A stretch of DNA of 36,156 nucleotides from Bacteroidota bacterium (GCA_013286655.1 JABDFG010000020.1:1-36156); one strand, 5' to 3'; numbered from the stretch's first letter, positions 11,201-20,247 are shown. Notes: generated from the sequence alone by a model not told the origin. Program-made: numbers and translations.

Positions 11201-11527
11201 GTTTAATGAATCAACACCGCTTCTCCAGGCCCCTCTTGCATTTGGAATTTCAAATCGCTGTGTCAGTTTCCCCTGTTTGCCGATCGTACTACCTGCTTTG
11301 GTAAATTCCAGCATCATTTTTTCATTCATCTCAATGATATCGTTCAGGGTGTCACATATTTTACCCGGAAGGCCTATCTGATCAATTGGCATTCTCACTG
11401 AAAAATTTCCATTCTTAACTTCGGATAAAACCTCAAATAGCAATTTGTTATCCACATAATCCAGCGGATTTAGTTTTTGTTCTCCGTTAAGTTTTTTGAG
11501 ATTTTTTTTCGACAAGGTGTTTTCCAT
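5207..11527 (-). CDS. giant soluble poly-HAMP hybrid histidine kinase (GAF, three receivers)
   Basis: A 2106-residue hybrid kinase with no membrane helix. Residues 1-215 hold divergent HAMP units; 216-1135 are ten 92-residue repeats, each pairing a HAMP of type [17 protein letters not shown] with a second of type [20 protein letters not shown]; 1136-1180 is a last HAMP. Then GAF (about 1200-1340), coiled coil (1345-1415), HisKA with H1426 ([12 protein letters not shown]), HATPase (DTGIG 1587, [10 protein letters not shown] 1616) and three receivers with D1767, D1889 and D2036. The second receiver carries LDYTLPDT and IMLKD in place of the usual K-P. The plan resembles fungal Nik1/Os-1 cytosolic kinases, which sense osmotic stress through HAMP arrays. 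Ligand and stimulus here are unknown. A stand-alone Hpt lies just upstream. Confidence 0.95.
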   Translation of the reverse strand: MENTLSKKNLKKLNGEQKLNPLDYVDNKLLFEVLSEVKNGNFSVRMPIDQIGLPGKICDTLNDIIEMNEKMMLEFTKAGSTIGKQGKLTQRFEIPNARGAWRSGVDSLNTLISDLVHPTIEIANVISSVAKGNLSEQMPLEIGGQMLQGEFLRIAREVNDMVKQLNLFSMEVTRVAREVGSEGKLGGQAKVKEVSGVWKDLTDSVNLMGSNLTAQVRNIAEVTTAVAKGDLSKKITVDVKGEILELKNTINTMVDQLNSFSSEVTRVALEVGTEGKLGGQAQVKGVAGTWKDLTDSVNQMASNLTGQVRNIAEVTTAVAKGDLSKKITVDVKGEILELKDTINTMVDQLNSFGSEVTRVALEVGTEGKLGGQAQVKGVAGTWKDLTDSVNQMASNLTGQVRNIAEVTTAVANGDLSRKITVDVKGEILELKNTINTMVDQLNSFGSEVTRVAREVGSEGKLGGQATVKGVGGVWKDLTDSVNQMASNLTAQVRNIAEVTTAVANGDLSKKITVDVEGEILELKKTINTLVDQLNSFSSEVTRVALEVGTEGKLGGQAKVKGVGGAWKDLTDSVNQMASNLTSQVRNIAEVTTAVAKGDLSRKITVDVKGEILELKDTINTMVDQLNSFGSEVTRVAREVGSEGKLGGQAQVKGVAGTWKDLTDSVNQMAGNLTAQVRNVAEVTTAVARGDLSRKITVDVKGEILELKNTINTMVDQLNSFGSEVTRVAREVGSEGQLGGQADVPGVGGTWKDLTESVNKMASNLTGQVRNIAEVTTSVANGDLSRKIEVDVKGEILELKNTINTMVDQLRGFVSEVTRVAREVGTEGKLGGQANVPGVAGTWKDLTDSVNQMASNLTSQVRNIADVAIAVANGDMSKKITVDVRGEILQLKETLNTMVDQLRAFASEVTRVAREVGTDGKLGGQAFVPGVAGTWKDLTDSVNQMTGNLTSQVRNIAEVTKAVAGGDLSKKVTIDVKGEILDLKNTINTMVDQLNSFASEVTRVAREVGTEGILGGQSEVRGVAGTWKDLTDSVNMMASNLTSQVRGIAKVVTSVATGNLKQKLSINAKGEVAQLTETINEMIDTLALFADQVTTVAREVGVDGKLGGQANVPGTSGIWKNLTENVNQLAENLTTQVRAISEVASAVTKGDLTRSISVDAKGEVEALKDTINQMISNLKQTTLRNQEQDWLKSNLAKFTQMLQGQKDLNTVTKRILSELAQVVSINFGAFYIFQDDSKLKLFTSYAYKGEKSISSEFTLGEGLVGQCALEKERILITAPTDYVKISSSLGEARPTNLIVLPVLFETKVKAVIELASFAQFSETHIDFLEQLTESIGIVLNTIETNTKTQELLAQSQSLAGELKIQQDELRRTNEELEDKALLLVKQKDELEQKNKEIEDASKSLEEKAEQLTLTSKYKSEFLANMSHELRTPLNSLLILAQQLFENHEGNLTEKQIGFAKTIHSCGDDLIQLINDILDLSKIESGFISTDFVPIRFSEISSFVESTFKHISEAKNLKFIIDLEKNIPEKIETDIQRLNQILKNLLSNAFKFTEKGEVKLKIYKAQKNWKTKNVNLDSAKTVIAFAISDTGIGISKDKQSIIFEAFQQAEGSTSRKYGGTGLGLSISRGLADLLGGSIELESQLEQGSMFTLFLPLDYVPASNRMEKNIGKDKNLAEPETATISNLSVTATGEIKDLHFINEMINETGDDRINVLANDKTLLIVEDDVRFSKIMIDKAHQAGLKAVVAVNYGEVFEFANKYKPIAVTLDVKLPDTSGWKILELFKNDLNLRHIPIHLISGEENKSLAVKRGAKSFSLKPLKNKALNNLFTNIIKFNSKKVKNLLLVEDNELDYSNIIKMLEHDEIKITLARTGSTAMKQLRTKQFDCVILDYTLPDTTAMELLRMIDQKHSEEITPVIIYSAKEFTSKETSELKQLANSIMLKDVNSLERLLEETVMHLHLEHRDLQPAKRKIIENIRIKEDVLASKNVLVVDDDVRNLFALTTAFERYNMNVITAESGQEAINLLNEYENIDIVLMDIMMPEMDGYETTQKIRRETKNSSLPIIAVTAKAMKGDRQKCIEAGASDYITKPVKVDQLLSLMRLWLYRK
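8123..10882 (-). repeat. ten tandem 276-bp coding repeats (double-HAMP units)
   Basis: Ten head-to-tail units of exactly 276 bp (92 codons) fill 2760 bp of the giant kinase gene, with no indels between units at the protein level. The units nearest the N-terminus (high coordinates) are most alike; the last ones (low coordinates, beginning [23 protein letters not shown]) diverge most. This pattern suggests growth by unequal crossover in the N-terminal part. Synonymous differences between units indicate that the array is not a very recent single amplification. Confidence 0.93.
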
Positions 11528-11898
11528 AGGTGATTCTTATTTGGTATAAATCTTAGAAATTCCGCCTCTTTAAACAGATATACTCAACAATATAATAACA
11601 GATATAATAATGGTTGCACGAATTTGATAATTCTATCAAAAAGCTACCGGGTTTTTCGGTAAACTTTCTTTTTGTGTAGTTAAACTTCATCAAAATGAGG
11701 GTAAATATTTCAATCCGACCGCCGGATGGGACACAAAATCCTTGAAAAACACGCGTTTTTTTAATCTTGTTTTTAACCTGCTTTTTCGGGTATTCTGTCC
11801 ATTAATTGAATATGTTTATCGAAAATAATTACCCGGGCGCCGTCTGATCGTGTAGTTTAGCAGAACAAATAGTATAAATTGGTTTAAAAAAAGCACGT
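11528..11898. promoter_or_regulatory. intergenic region between giant kinase and small membrane peptide gene
   Basis: This 371-bp AT-rich gap separates divergent genes and should carry both promoters. Seen: the 10-bp direct repeat AACAGATATA at 11573-11582 and 11597-11606 (24 bp apart), and a perfect 7-bp inverted repeat TTTGATA (11623-11629) / TATCAAA (11634-11640) about 100 bp upstream of the kinase start. A weaker dyad TACCG/CGGTA is at 11645-11661. I found no clean TAnnTTTG box for the kinase. No other gene is evident. Confidence 0.4.
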
Positions 11899-12069
11899 AT
11901 GACGGTCAAGCTAATTATTGTTTTACTCTTCATAAGTTTCATACTCCTTATGGCTTTCTGGATCGTTCGGACGGAAGAGAAACCCAAAAGAAAATCAGGA
12001 TTTTCCGATCCTTCCAAATCCTATAAGAAAGCAATTGAAATGGGACTTAATGTTCCCAACAGAAATTAA
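11899..12069 (+). CDS. 56-residue single-pass membrane peptide
   Basis: A short frame encodes 56 residues: MTVKLIIVLLFISFILLMAF begins a single hydrophobic helix (about residues 4-22), followed by a strongly basic stretch (KPKRKSGF) and a hydrophilic tail ending GLNVPNRN. The composition is what a real single-pass inner-membrane peptide should look like, with the tail probably cytoplasmic. It is the only plus-strand gene inside the minus-strand signalling block, and its stop lies 6 bp from the convergent Hpt stop. I know no function; a link to kinase control is guesswork. The overlapping antisense frame at 11829-12017 is rejected. Confidence 0.6.
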   Translation: MTVKLIIVLLFISFILLMAFWIVRTEEKPKRKSGFSDPSKSYKKAIEMGLNVPNRN

Positions 12070-12075
12070 CGCCGA

Positions 12076-12435
12076 CTAAAAACTTTTTTTCTGTTCCTCT
12101 AATTCAACCATAGCTTTGTTGCAGAACGTTTTAACTTTAGAAATCATTTCAGGTAATAAATCGAAATGAATTTCCTTTTCGGCGTATTCTTCTATTAAAT
12201 TGATAACCGGAGTCAGTTCTTTTAATCCGACAAATGTGAAAGATGGTTTCATCTTATGAGCCACTGCTCTAAGCATCTTCCAGTTTTTATCCCCATAATA
12301 CTTTTCAAGGTTGCCTATTGCTTCAGGGGTTTGTTCCATAAATACAACGAGCATTTCTTTTATAAAAGCATTATCCCCCTTGGCTAATTCCTTTAAATAA
12401 GTAAGATCGGTTACATTGCTGTTTGTCGCTTCCAT
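12076..12435 (-). CDS. stand-alone histidine phosphotransfer (Hpt) protein
   Basis: A 119-residue all-helical protein with the Hpt signature: phospho-accepting H60 in RAVAHKMKPSFTFVG, preceded by a helix of type IKEMLVVFMEQTPEAI and followed by ELTPVINLIEEYAEK. Hpt proteins shuttle phosphoryl groups between the receiver of a hybrid kinase and a final receiver; they have no catalytic activity of their own. The gene lies 21 bp downstream of the REC-PAS-PAS hybrid kinase, which ends in a receiver, so that kinase is the likeliest donor. The giant three-receiver kinase just downstream could also use it. Confidence 0.9.
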   Translation of the reverse strand: MEATNSNVTDLTYLKELAKGDNAFIKEMLVVFMEQTPEAIGNLEKYYGDKNWKMLRAVAHKMKPSFTFVGLKELTPVINLIEEYAEKEIHFDLLPEMISKVKTFCNKAMVELEEQKKSF

Positions 12436-12456
12436 GTCCTTAAATAGTTATTTTGG

Positions 12457-14892
12457 TTAATTTTTCAAATAGTTGGTTTTCTTATGAACCGCAATAATTT
12501 TATTATACAATACCTGTTCCTCAAAAGGTTTGGACATATAATCGTTCATTCCGGCTTTAATACATTTTTCTTCTTCTCCTGATATCGCATGTGCTGTCAT
12601 TGCAATAATTGGAATATTACATTTGGGAAGAGGTAGTGTTTTTCTGATTTTCCCGGTTGCTTCATAGCCATCCATCTCGGGAAGCTGAATATCCATCAAT
12701 ACGAGGTCATAATTATTGTCTCTTACCTTTTGTACCGCGATCAATCCGTTCTCGGCGATTTCAACCTTCCATTTCCAATTTGTTATAACCTTTTTAGCTA
12801 ATAATTGATTCAGTGTATTGTCCTCCACCAATAAAATACTCAATTCTTCAGTGGGTGAGATGTCCGGCATACTTACCGGCAACTCTTTTTTCTGTTCCGT
12901 GACGTGACCGCTCTTTATGAACGTCAGATTAAAAATAAATACTGAACCAACGCCAACAGTACTTTCAACCTGTATAGATCCCCCCTGTAATTCAAGCAAT
13001 TGTTTAACAATCGTCAATCCCAGTCCGGTGCCACCGTATTTTCTGGTTGTTTCATTACTTGCCTGCGTGAAACCCTCAAATATATATTGCAGCTTGTCTT
13101 TAGGAATTCCAATACCCGTATCAGCAATCGAAAATTTCAATTCCAATGTATCGGTATTTTCTGCCACCAGATCTACTGTTATCTTAATTTCACCTTTTTC
13201 GGTAAACTTGATGGCATTTCCAATAAGATTTAATATTATTTGGCTCAGCCGTGTAGGATCACCCATTATCTGTTCAGGAACTTCTTTACTTATAACGTAA
13301 GAAATTTTGATGTCCTTTTGCCCTGTTTTATACAGCATCGAGTCAGAATGTTTGGCAATCAGACTATAAAGGTTGAATTCGATTTGTTCGAAGGTAATCT
13401 TGCCGGATTGAATTTTAGAAAAATCAAGGATATCATTAATAATTACAATAAGGTTTCTTCCGGAAGTTTTAATAGCATCAACATATTGATACTGATCGGC
13501 CGAAAGTTTTGTTTTTATAAGAAGGTCTGTAAATCCAATGATTGCATTCATGGGAGTCCGAATTTCATGGCTCATATTGGCAAGGAATTGTTCTTTTACT
13601 TTCATCGATTCCTCCAATTGCTTTTTAGCTTTCATCAGTTCCTCCAAGGCCTTATTTCCTTTCATCAGAGAGTGCTCGGCAATTTGGGTTGCCATAACAA
13701 GTTCCTCTTCCATCTGTTTCCGGAGTGTTATATCGGTATCAATTGCTATGATTCTTGCAATTTCTCCATTTTTGTCTAAAACAGGTGAAAGGGTAGTAAT
13801 GACCCAGTATTTTTCACCGTTCTTTGTGTAATTTTTTCTTTCATAAGAAACGGCTTTTTTATGAAAATCCGATTTGTTGAAACTTTCGTCCTTCGGAACT
13901 TTGGTTTCTCCGACTATTTCGAAAAGATTTTTCTCAATGGCCTTGATATCCTTTAAGGTATAGCCGCTCAGTTTAGTAAAGCCTTCATTTACCCACTCGA
14001 TTTCCCCCTCTCTATTTGCTATAATAACTGAATTAAAAGATTTGGTTGCAGCCGTAGCGAGCTTATCCAATTCCTCTTCGTTCATTCGTTCCGTAACATC
14101 CTGGCCGGTTCCGAGCATCATCGTTGGATTTCCTTTCTCGTCCTTGATAACCTCGCCTCTTGCATGAATAACCCTTGTGTCGTTGTTTGGACGTATAATC
14201 CGGTGATAAAAATTAAACGGAACCTGTAATTTATAGGATTCCTCAATTATGTTCTTTGTGAAATCCCTGTCTTCTATGTGCACCTGAGCCAGGAATGATT
14301 CATAAGTAGAATTGAACTCTCCTGACTTCAGGCCATAGATATCGTGGAGTTCGTCAGATAAGCTAATCGTATTGGTGCCAATATTCCATTCCCAGCTTCC
14401 GATATGAGCAAGCTTCTGAGCTTCCGAAAGCTTCCGTTTTTCTTTCAGCAGATCGTCCGTTTTTTCCTGGAGTTTTTTTGTTTTTTCGAAAAGCTCTTTC
14501 CGAAGTTTATTGCGTTCAATGCCATAATTGATGGAACGCCTCAGCCCTTTTGCTTTTACCTTTCCTTTGATGAGAAAATCCTGGGCTCCTAATTTCATGG
14601 CATTCAGCCCGACATTTTCATCCTCAACGCCTGTGAGAACAATGATCGGAGTGTCTGGTGTCTTTTCAAATATTTTTTTAAATGTATCCAGGCCAAAGCT
14701 ATCGGGTAATGTTAAGTCAACCAGGATAACGTCAAAGTCCCTTTGAGCGGCAAATTCCAACCCTAATTTTAAGTTATAAGCTGTTGTAAAGGTGTAGAGG
14801 CTATCGTCATAAGCTTCGCTTAAATAAATATCAATTAATCTGGCATCCGCCGGATTATCTTCGATCATTAATATATTAAACTTTTCTTCCAA
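12457..14892 (-). CDS. hybrid histidine kinase REC-PAS-PAS-HisKA-HATPase-REC
   Basis: An 811-residue soluble hybrid kinase. Order: REC 5-125 (D59 in VILVDLTLPD; K110 lies in LIKGK, without the usual proline), coiled coil 128-160, PAS1 about 163-272 (HIGSWEWN, ending GTGQDVTERM), PAS2 about 278-395 (YTLKDIKAIE, ending AIDTDITLRK), coiled coil 395-433, HisKA with H442 (ANMSHEIRTPMNAI), HATPase (N559 in LIGNAIKF, DTGIG 591-595, GGTGLGLTIV about 620) and C-terminal REC 684-800 (D734 in LVLMDIQLPEMDGY, K788 in YMSKPF). The class resembles BarA/ArcB-type phosphorelay kinases but lacks a membrane part and a fused Hpt; the Hpt is the next gene, 21 bp away. It follows the 407-residue kinase by 9 bp in the same operon. 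Confidence 0.94.
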   Translation of the reverse strand: MEEKFNILMIEDNPADARLIDIYLSEAYDDSLYTFTTAYNLKLGLEFAAQRDFDVILVDLTLPDSFGLDTFKKIFEKTPDTPIIVLTGVEDENVGLNAMKLGAQDFLIKGKVKAKGLRRSINYGIERNKLRKELFEKTKKLQEKTDDLLKEKRKLSEAQKLAHIGSWEWNIGTNTISLSDELHDIYGLKSGEFNSTYESFLAQVHIEDRDFTKNIIEESYKLQVPFNFYHRIIRPNNDTRVIHARGEVIKDEKGNPTMMLGTGQDVTERMNEEELDKLATAATKSFNSVIIANREGEIEWVNEGFTKLSGYTLKDIKAIEKNLFEIVGETKVPKDESFNKSDFHKKAVSYERKNYTKNGEKYWVITTLSPVLDKNGEIARIIAIDTDITLRKQMEEELVMATQIAEHSLMKGNKALEELMKAKKQLEESMKVKEQFLANMSHEIRTPMNAIIGFTDLLIKTKLSADQYQYVDAIKTSGRNLIVIINDILDFSKIQSGKITFEQIEFNLYSLIAKHSDSMLYKTGQKDIKISYVISKEVPEQIMGDPTRLSQIILNLIGNAIKFTEKGEIKITVDLVAENTDTLELKFSIADTGIGIPKDKLQYIFEGFTQASNETTRKYGGTGLGLTIVKQLLELQGGSIQVESTVGVGSVFIFNLTFIKSGHVTEQKKELPVSMPDISPTEELSILLVEDNTLNQLLAKKVITNWKWKVEIAENGLIAVQKVRDNNYDLVLMDIQLPEMDGYEATGKIRKTLPLPKCNIPIIAMTAHAISGEEEKCIKAGMNDYMSKPFEEQVLYNKIIAVHKKTNYLKN

Positions 14893-14901
14893 TGGAGTTT
14901 T

Positions 14902-16125
14902 TTATTTAGCGCCGGTTTCCAATTGATTAAGTGGGTCTTTAATTGTAAAAAAGAAAGAGGAACCTTTTCCAGGTTGAGATTCTATCCATATTTTCCCCCC
15001 ATGCCGTTCGACTATCTTCTTGCAAATAGCTAAACCAATACCTGTCCCGGGATATTTTTCTTTGCTGTTGAGTCGTTGAAAAATAACAAAAATTTTTTCA
15101 AAATATTCAGATTTAATTCCGATCCCGTTGTCTTTTATACAATATAGTGTCGCATTTGCTTCTTTTTTACTGCTGATGTGTATTTCCGGTTTTATGTCTC
15201 CCCTGAATTTAATCGCATTTCCTATTAAATTCAAGAACAACTGGCCAATCAGGACAGAATCGCCATATATTATATGCAGTTTATCACAGGTTATTAAGGG
15301 AGTACTTTCCTGAATGAGATCTTTCAGATCATGAATGATGAGTTCATTTATGAGCAGGTTAACATCTATGTTTTCAAAAGGTTTTATTCTACTTACGCGC
15401 GAATATTCCAGAAGGCTATTGATCAGATTTCGCATTCGGGCTGCACCATCAACCGCATAATGAATAAAATCGTCTGCATCCTTATCCAGTTTATTCTTGT
15501 ACCGTTTTTCAAGCAATTGCAGGTAGCTCGTTACCATTCTCAGGGGTTCCTGCAAATCGTGAGAAGCGACATAAGCAAATTGTTCTAATTCTTTATTTGA
15601 ACGGGTCAATTCCTGTGTTATTTCCACCAATTTGTCAGATCCGTTTAATTCTGTGGGTTTATGAAAAAAATCATTCTTCTCATTGTTACGAATTTCATAA
15701 AGAAGCTGCAGTGCTTTGTCTTCAACCTTCATGTAATAGTCCATCACTTCCCAAACAATACCCATTGCTTCTTTCAAGTCCTTCGTATAAACCGGAACAA
15801 ATTTCAGCAAGGCTTTTTTCCGAGAAGCATTTCCAAGAATGACATCGGATATATGAATAGTTTCCTTTGACAAGCCGGATGTTTTGTCTTGCTCCCATTG
15901 CTCTAAATTTTCTTTCAGGTATGCTATCGCTTGTCGCTCTCCCATGGACGTTAACATTTTTTCCATATGGCCTATTTCCCTCTCAAGGAGCTGATCTTCT
16001 GAAAAATGTGCAATAACTTTCAGGAATGGAGAACCCAATTGCCTGCCGATCCGAATATTTTCTATCGCCAAATCCCTAAGGTGATTTTCCTTCAGGTAAA
16101 GAGAAAAGTCCTGTATGTTCTTCAT
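14902..16125 (-). CDS. soluble histidine kinase, phytochrome-type core
   Basis: A 407-residue kinase without membrane helices. Residues 1-145 form an all-helical sensory region (RDLAIENIRIGRQLGSPFLK and onward) somewhat like the N-terminal domains of RsbR/RsbT regulators; this is a weak match. HisKA follows with H189 in YVASHDLQEPLRM, then HATPase with N303 (NLIGNAIKF), DNGIG at 332-336 and GTGIGLAICKK. The kinase core closely resembles that of the 541-residue kinase at 17447-19072 (shared HDLQEPLR, LLEKR-KNK, KIVERHGG), so the two are probably paralogues. It lies 14 bp after the single receiver at 16140-16598, its probable partner. Confidence 0.92.
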   Translation of the reverse strand: MKNIQDFSLYLKENHLRDLAIENIRIGRQLGSPFLKVIAHFSEDQLLEREIGHMEKMLTSMGERQAIAYLKENLEQWEQDKTSGLSKETIHISDVILGNASRKKALLKFVPVYTKDLKEAMGIVWEVMDYYMKVEDKALQLLYEIRNNEKNDFFHKPTELNGSDKLVEITQELTRSNKELEQFAYVASHDLQEPLRMVTSYLQLLEKRYKNKLDKDADDFIHYAVDGAARMRNLINSLLEYSRVSRIKPFENIDVNLLINELIIHDLKDLIQESTPLITCDKLHIIYGDSVLIGQLFLNLIGNAIKFRGDIKPEIHISSKKEANATLYCIKDNGIGIKSEYFEKIFVIFQRLNSKEKYPGTGIGLAICKKIVERHGGKIWIESQPGKGSSFFFTIKDPLNQLETGAK

Positions 16126-16139
16126 CTGTATTTAGAAGC

Positions 16140-16598
16140 TTAACTCTTCCTGTGATTTGGCAGTTTGACAACCATTAGCCAAAAATTTTCAATGGAGCGT
16201 ATAATGTTAGTAAACTGGTTAAAATCAACAGGTTTCATAATATAACAGTTGGCATGATGCGCATACATATTTAAAATATCCTGTTCTGCGGCAGAAGTGG
16301 TCAATACAATAACCGGAATAGTCATCAGGTCCGGGTCTGATTTAATTTCAAATAAAACCTCTCTTCCGTCCTTTTTCGGCAGATTGAGATCAAGCAAAAT
16401 AAGGTCGGGAACAGTAGCATTTGCGAACTTTTCTTGTTTTTTCAAAAAAGAAATAGCCTCTTCTCCATCTGTTACAACACTTAATGTATTGTAAATTTTT
16501 CCTTCTTTTAAAACCTCCCGTGTAAGCCTTACATCACCGGGATTGTCTTCCACCAATAAAATGTGAATGGGCTTCAATCTGTCTGGTGAATCGCTCAT
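16140..16598 (-). CDS. single-domain response regulator, Rcp1-like
   Basis: A 152-residue receiver without an output domain: acidic residues in LLVEDNPGD, acceptor D70 in [13 protein letters not shown], Thr/Ser of the switch in VLTTSAAE, and Lys in YIMKPVDF. It shares the long loop and LDL-x-P-KDG motif with the receiver at 3535-3978, so the two are same-class paralogues serving two kinases. It heads the minus-strand run receiver, kinase, hybrid kinase, Hpt with gaps of 14, 9 and 21 bp, which reads as one operon. Confidence 0.93.
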   Translation of the reverse strand: MSDSPDRLKPIHILLVEDNPGDVRLTREVLKEGKIYNTLSVVTDGEEAISFLKKQEKFANATVPDLILLDLNLPKKDGREVLFEIKSDPDLMTIPVIVLTTSAAEQDILNMYAHHANCYIMKPVDFNQFTNIIRSIENFWLMVVKLPNHRKS

Positions 16599-16696
16599 AT
16601 AGGCTCTCTGAAGGTTATGCTTTCCAATATACGATTGGTTAACAGAACCGGTTGGTTTTTTCGATGAACAAAGAATTATTGCAGGTAAACAATAAT

Positions 16697-17389
16697 TTAC
16701 AAAAGATTTAATCGTTTCGTCAGATTTTCCTTATACACGGCGCCGACCGGAATGAGTTTGCTGCCAATTACTATTACCGTGTCATCAATTGAATTAATCT
16801 TATCAAGAGATACGATATACGAACGATGAACCCTGATAAATTTATCCGCAGGGAGTTTTCCTTCAACTATTTTCATGGTTGTATGAATAATGTGTCTCTT
16901 GGTAGAAGTATTGATCGTTATATAATCGCCCAGCGCTTCGACCCATACAATCTCGTCGATGCCGATTTTTACCAGAGTGGAGTGACTTTTAATAAAAACA
17001 TAATCAATCCCGGAAGAGCTGATGGTTTGTTGTGAACTATCAAATATTTCTTTCGCCTTTGTAATTGATTTAACGAAACGATCAATACTCACCGGTTTAA
17101 TAATGAAATCAACGATATTATATTCATAGGACTCAAGTGCGTATTTCTTTTTAGAAGTAGCCAGAATTATAAGTGGTGGTTTTTTCAAATTTTTAATAAA
17201 TTCCAAACCCGTCATTTCCGGCATCTCTATGTCCAGCAATACCAGATCAACTTTTTCAGCATTTAAAAAATTCAAAGCTTCCACTGAACCAGAGCATACT
17301 TTAACAAGTGAAAGGGAGTTAACCTGTCCAACCAGCTTTGTTAAAGCCAGCCTTGACATTTCGTCGTCGTCAACTATTATACATTTCAT
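16697..17389 (-). CDS. LytTR-family DNA-binding response regulator
   Basis: The only classical transcriptional regulator in the signalling block: 230 residues with REC at 1-115 (IIVDDDE, D53 in [14 protein letters not shown]98 region FIIKPVS) and a LytTR DNA-binding domain at about 130-230 ([28 protein letters not shown]). LytTR regulators bind paired direct repeats, usually in promoters, as dimers. The gene lies 57 bp downstream of the membrane kinase at 17447-19072, which is therefore the probable partner. In Bacteroidota, LytTR regulators usually pair with His_kinase-family LytS-type enzymes, so pairing with a phytochrome-type kinase would be less common. Confidence 0.93.
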   Translation of the reverse strand: MKCIIVDDDEMSRLALTKLVGQVNSLSLVKVCSGSVEALNFLNAEKVDLVLLDIEMPEMTGLEFIKNLKKPPLIILATSKKKYALESYEYNIVDFIIKPVSIDRFVKSITKAKEIFDSSQQTISSSGIDYVFIKSHSTLVKIGIDEIVWVEALGDYITINTSTKRHIIHTTMKIVEGKLPADKFIRVHRSYIVSLDKINSIDDTVIVIGSKLIPVGAVYKENLTKRLNLL

Positions 17390-17446
17390 TTGTTTTTTTT
17401 TAACGCTTGATTACCGAATGGAACTATTCACATCCGGTTGGTTGGT

Positions 17447-19072
17447 TTATGATAATTTTGCGGGTATTGTAAAATAAAAAATGGACCCGGATTTTCCAGG
17501 TTCAACCCATATTCTGCCTCCATGGCGCTCTACTATTTTTTTACAGAGCGCAAGACCTATTCCGGTGCCAGCGTACTTTTCCCGGGTATGAAGTCTTTGA
17601 AAAATAACAAATATGCGCTCAGAATATTCTTTGGCTATTCCAATGCCATTGTCACTAACCGAAAATGTCCAGTTTCCTCTTGTCTTATGAGCGGAAACTT
17701 TAATTTCAGGAGCTTCATCATTGCGCCTGTATTTTATGGCATTTTCAATCAAATTTTGAAATAACTGAATTATTTGCGACTGATCCGCCATAATAACGGG
17801 CATCGGATTTTCTAAAATCACCTGAGCTTTACATTCACGTATCGTATTATCCAGGTTGTTCAAAACAATCGTCATGACTTTCGTGCAATCAACGTTATCA
17901 AAAACCTTCGTATTAGTCCCTATACGTGAATAAGTCAACAGGTCATTAATAAGAATATGCATTCTTTTTGCCCCGTCGACCGCAAAGTTAATAAACTCAT
18001 CTGCTTCCTTGTCAAATTTGTTTTTAAATCGTTTCTCTAACAGTTGCAAGTAACTTACAATGGTACGAAGTGGTTCCTGCAAATCGTGAGATGAAATATA
18101 GGCGAATTGCTCCAGGTCTGCATTGGAACGGGCGAGATCTTTTGCCTGTTTTTCAAAAGCGTCTTTGGCTGCTTTCAATTTTTCTTCTGCTTCTTTTTGT
18201 TCTGCCAGCATCCGTTCCAGACTGTTGATCATCGTATTGAATGAGGCGGCCAAAATTCCGATTTCATCTTCCGAATACTTTTTTGCCCGGTCGCTAAAAT
18301 CGGCTTTTGCAACTTTGGCAGAAACACGCATGACCTCATTAATACCTTTGGAAATTCCAACGCTTACTGAAATGGTGAGAAATAAACCCGTGAATTCTAC
18401 TGTTAACGCAATGATAAATAGTAGTTTCAAGATCAGTTTTTCAAGCCACCTGGAGCCTTCTCCCAGCGTATAGGAAAACCGATCTTCGACAACCGTTAAT
18501 TGTCGGTTCAGAAGGTCAACTTTATCCAGCGTTGCGTTAATATTCTCCCTGGATTCAGTTAAAGAAAGTACCTGTTGATGAAGTTTAAAACCAACATCCT
18601 GTAATTGTGTCATTAAAGAATCGCCTTCTGTCCAGTAAACAATTGCTTTGCTGATATAAGATATACCGGAAAATCTTCTGAGTAATTTTATAGTTCCTTC
18701 AATATCGTCTTTGTGAATGCGACCTTCGATAAATCCCTGCCGTACCGTGCTTAAATCGGGATTCTGTTTCAGAAGTTCATGCCGGGCCTTGGAATCGCCT
18801 AAGGGAACTTTCAGCGAATGCAGGTATTCCAGATAATCGTTTTCGTTTTTTCCGAGGCCGTATTTTTGCAAATAATAAGAAGCATTCTTTTGTGCTTTTG
18901 ACCAGAGTCCTTCCGCCCCAACCAGTGTTCTTGTGGAAGAAAGCGTATGCATGGTAAATACCAGCATAAGTAATTCAAACGCAATTAACAGGGCCATTAT
19001 CCCTAACATAAAGTACAATTTCTTGGCGATTGATACATCGCGGATCCATTTTAGAAGAAAGAAATTACTCAT
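17447..19072 (-). CDS. membrane histidine kinase with periplasmic sensor, HAMP and HisKA
   Basis: The only clearly membrane-spanning kinase here, 541 residues. TM1 about 19-40, a mostly helical periplasmic sensor 41-212 of four-helix or CHASE3-like type (family not certain), TM2 213-237, HAMP 238-290, coiled coil 285-318, HisKA with H329 in YISSHDLQEPLRT, HATPase with N-box LIENAIKY, DNGIG, and GTGIGLALCKK. It is divergent from the five-receiver run starting at 19260, with 187 bp between. The downstream LytTR regulator and the neighbouring stand-alone receivers are candidate phospho-acceptors (inference). Confidence 0.93.
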   Translation of the reverse strand: MSNFFLLKWIRDVSIAKKLYFMLGIMALLIAFELLMLVFTMHTLSSTRTLVGAEGLWSKAQKNASYYLQKYGLGKNENDYLEYLHSLKVPLGDSKARHELLKQNPDLSTVRQGFIEGRIHKDDIEGTIKLLRRFSGISYISKAIVYWTEGDSLMTQLQDVGFKLHQQVLSLTESRENINATLDKVDLLNRQLTVVEDRFSYTLGEGSRWLEKLILKLLFIIALTVEFTGLFLTISVSVGISKGINEVMRVSAKVAKADFSDRAKKYSEDEIGILAASFNTMINSLERMLAEQKEAEEKLKAAKDAFEKQAKDLARSNADLEQFAYISSHDLQEPLRTIVSYLQLLEKRFKNKFDKEADEFINFAVDGAKRMHILINDLLTYSRIGTNTKVFDNVDCTKVMTIVLNNLDNTIRECKAQVILENPMPVIMADQSQIIQLFQNLIENAIKYRRNDEAPEIKVSAHKTRGNWTFSVSDNGIGIAKEYSERIFVIFQRLHTREKYAGTGIGLALCKKIVERHGGRIWVEPGKSGSIFYFTIPAKLS

Positions 19073-19259
19073 GTTTAAGAAGCTTCGTATTTATTGAGTT
19101 TTCAAATGTAGATTTAGAATTTATGAAAAACAAGGAATGTTTCCACCCTGATTTGATTACGTTTGCCGATAAATGTGACCCGTTGACCGAAATCTTTCAT
19201 TTCTGCTTATCTCCAAGCGTTAAATTGTCAAACGAGCTACTTAACTTAAAAAGGCTTTT

Positions 19260-19778
19260 ATGGAACCTAAAAAAGATAAACTGATATTCCTCGTGGATGA
19301 TGATAAAATGTTTCTCAAAACCATGGAACTGTATATCCGTCAGTTTTTTAACAATTATACGATACGAACATTTTACACCGGGGAGGAATGCCTGAATTCC
19401 ATTCATCAAAAACCTGATATTGTACTGTTGGATTATATGTTGAACGGGAATTACCCTGATGCGATGGACGGAATCAAAGTCCTGATCCAGATCAAAAAAA
19501 CGAATCCCGAGATTACCGTTATTATGTTTTCAGCTCAGGATCATATTGATATAGCTGTAGATACTATGAAACATGGTGCATTCGACTACATTGTTAAGAA
19601 TGATAAGATGTTTTTGCGTGTGCAGAACGCAATCAAAAATGTCATCTATAATTTAGTGCTGAAGCAAGATATGAAAGAATACAAACGCAAAATGCGTTTA
19701 CTGGGTATACTTATTGCCGTAATAATCGGCGCCCTGGTTTATGTTAGTATATTTTGCCGTTCGTTCTTACAGGTTTAA
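19260..19778 (+). CDS. membrane-anchored stand-alone receiver (REC-TM)
   Basis: A 172-residue protein: receiver at 6-128 and a C-terminal hydrophobic helix at about 146-166 (LLGILIAVIIGALVYVSIFC), preceded by a basic segment (KEYKRKMR) that should keep the receiver in the cytoplasm. Acidic residues LVDDD and acceptor D58 (IVLLDYMLNG) are present. It differs from ordinary receivers in two ways: the loop after D58 (NGNYPDAMDG) is about five residues longer and lacks the usual M-P, and the usual K-P is K113-N114. It is the first gene of a five-receiver run. No output domain; possibly a membrane-local phosphate sink or a localisation switch. Confidence 0.9.
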   Translation: MEPKKDKLIFLVDDDKMFLKTMELYIRQFFNNYTIRTFYTGEECLNSIHQKPDIVLLDYMLNGNYPDAMDGIKVLIQIKKTNPEITVIMFSAQDHIDIAVDTMKHGAFDYIVKNDKMFLRVQNAIKNVIYNLVLKQDMKEYKRKMRLLGILIAVIIGALVYVSIFCRSFLQV

Positions 19779-19801
19779 TGGTTAACAAATCGGCATTGGG
19801 C

Positions 19802-20170
19802 ATGAAGATAATGGTTGTGGACGACGATGAAATCATGTTGAATGCTTTATACCTCTGTCTTACCAGGGCGGGTTATCAAACGGTAACGGTAACAGATGGG
19901 ATTAAGGCATTGGAAATATTCAATGCCGGTAAAAATTTTGACTTAATAATAAGTGATATTATGATGCCCGGTCTCTCTGGATTTACGCTGTTAGATACCA
20001 TCAGGAATATGGCCAAGGACTCTGTTCCTGTGATTTTGATATCTTCACTTGACAAAGCGAAGACAATCTCTTCGAGGCTTGATTTGAAAGCAGATGATAT
20101 TATCGTTAAACCGATTGATTTTGATAAGTTACTTTTAAAAATTTCGAGCCTATTGGGGCTATCTAATTAA
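19802..20170 (+). CDS. single-domain response regulator
   Basis: A stand-alone receiver with standard motifs: IMVVDDDE, acceptor Asp in LIISDIMMPGLSG, ISSLDKA and IVKPIDF. I place the start at the ATG at 19802 because this gives 122 residues, the same length as the close paralogue at 21196-21564, and begins right at the first beta strand. Earlier in-frame starts exist: ATG at 19778, touching the previous stop (TAATG), and a TTG at 19754. Soluble, no output domain. It sits between the two membrane-anchored receivers. Confidence 0.9.
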   Translation: MKIMVVDDDEIMLNALYLCLTRAGYQTVTVTDGIKALEIFNAGKNFDLIISDIMMPGLSGFTLLDTIRNMAKDSVPVILISSLDKAKTISSRLDLKADDIIVKPIDFDKLLLKISSLLGLSN

Positions 20171-20247
20171 TTCGTACTTCACTTTCCAGTGTTCATCGAA
20201 AAATTCAGAGGTTAGTGTAATATAGATTGTAACTTAGAAAAAAAAGC

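Noticed and set aside
8331-11381. Series of similar plus-strand frames of 67-203 codons opposite the giant kinase gene
   Set aside because: They recur with the 276-bp period and share the same peptide pattern, as expected for the antisense of a repeated coding sequence. They are shadows of the HAMP repeats.
11829-12017. Minus-strand frame of 62 codons
   Set aside because: It is antisense to the 56-residue membrane peptide, whose hydrophobic-basic layout is far more protein-like.
19030-19284. Plus-strand frame of 84 codons between the membrane kinase and the first REC-TM gene
   Set aside because: It overlaps the kinase N-terminus and the start of the next gene and shows no recognisable protein pattern.
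19754-19801. Longer start of the receiver gene (TTG at 19754 or ATG at 19778)
   Set aside because: It would add 8-16 residues not seen in the 122-residue paralogue at 21196. The ATG at 19802 begins at the first beta strand, though TAATG coupling at 19778 cannot be excluded.
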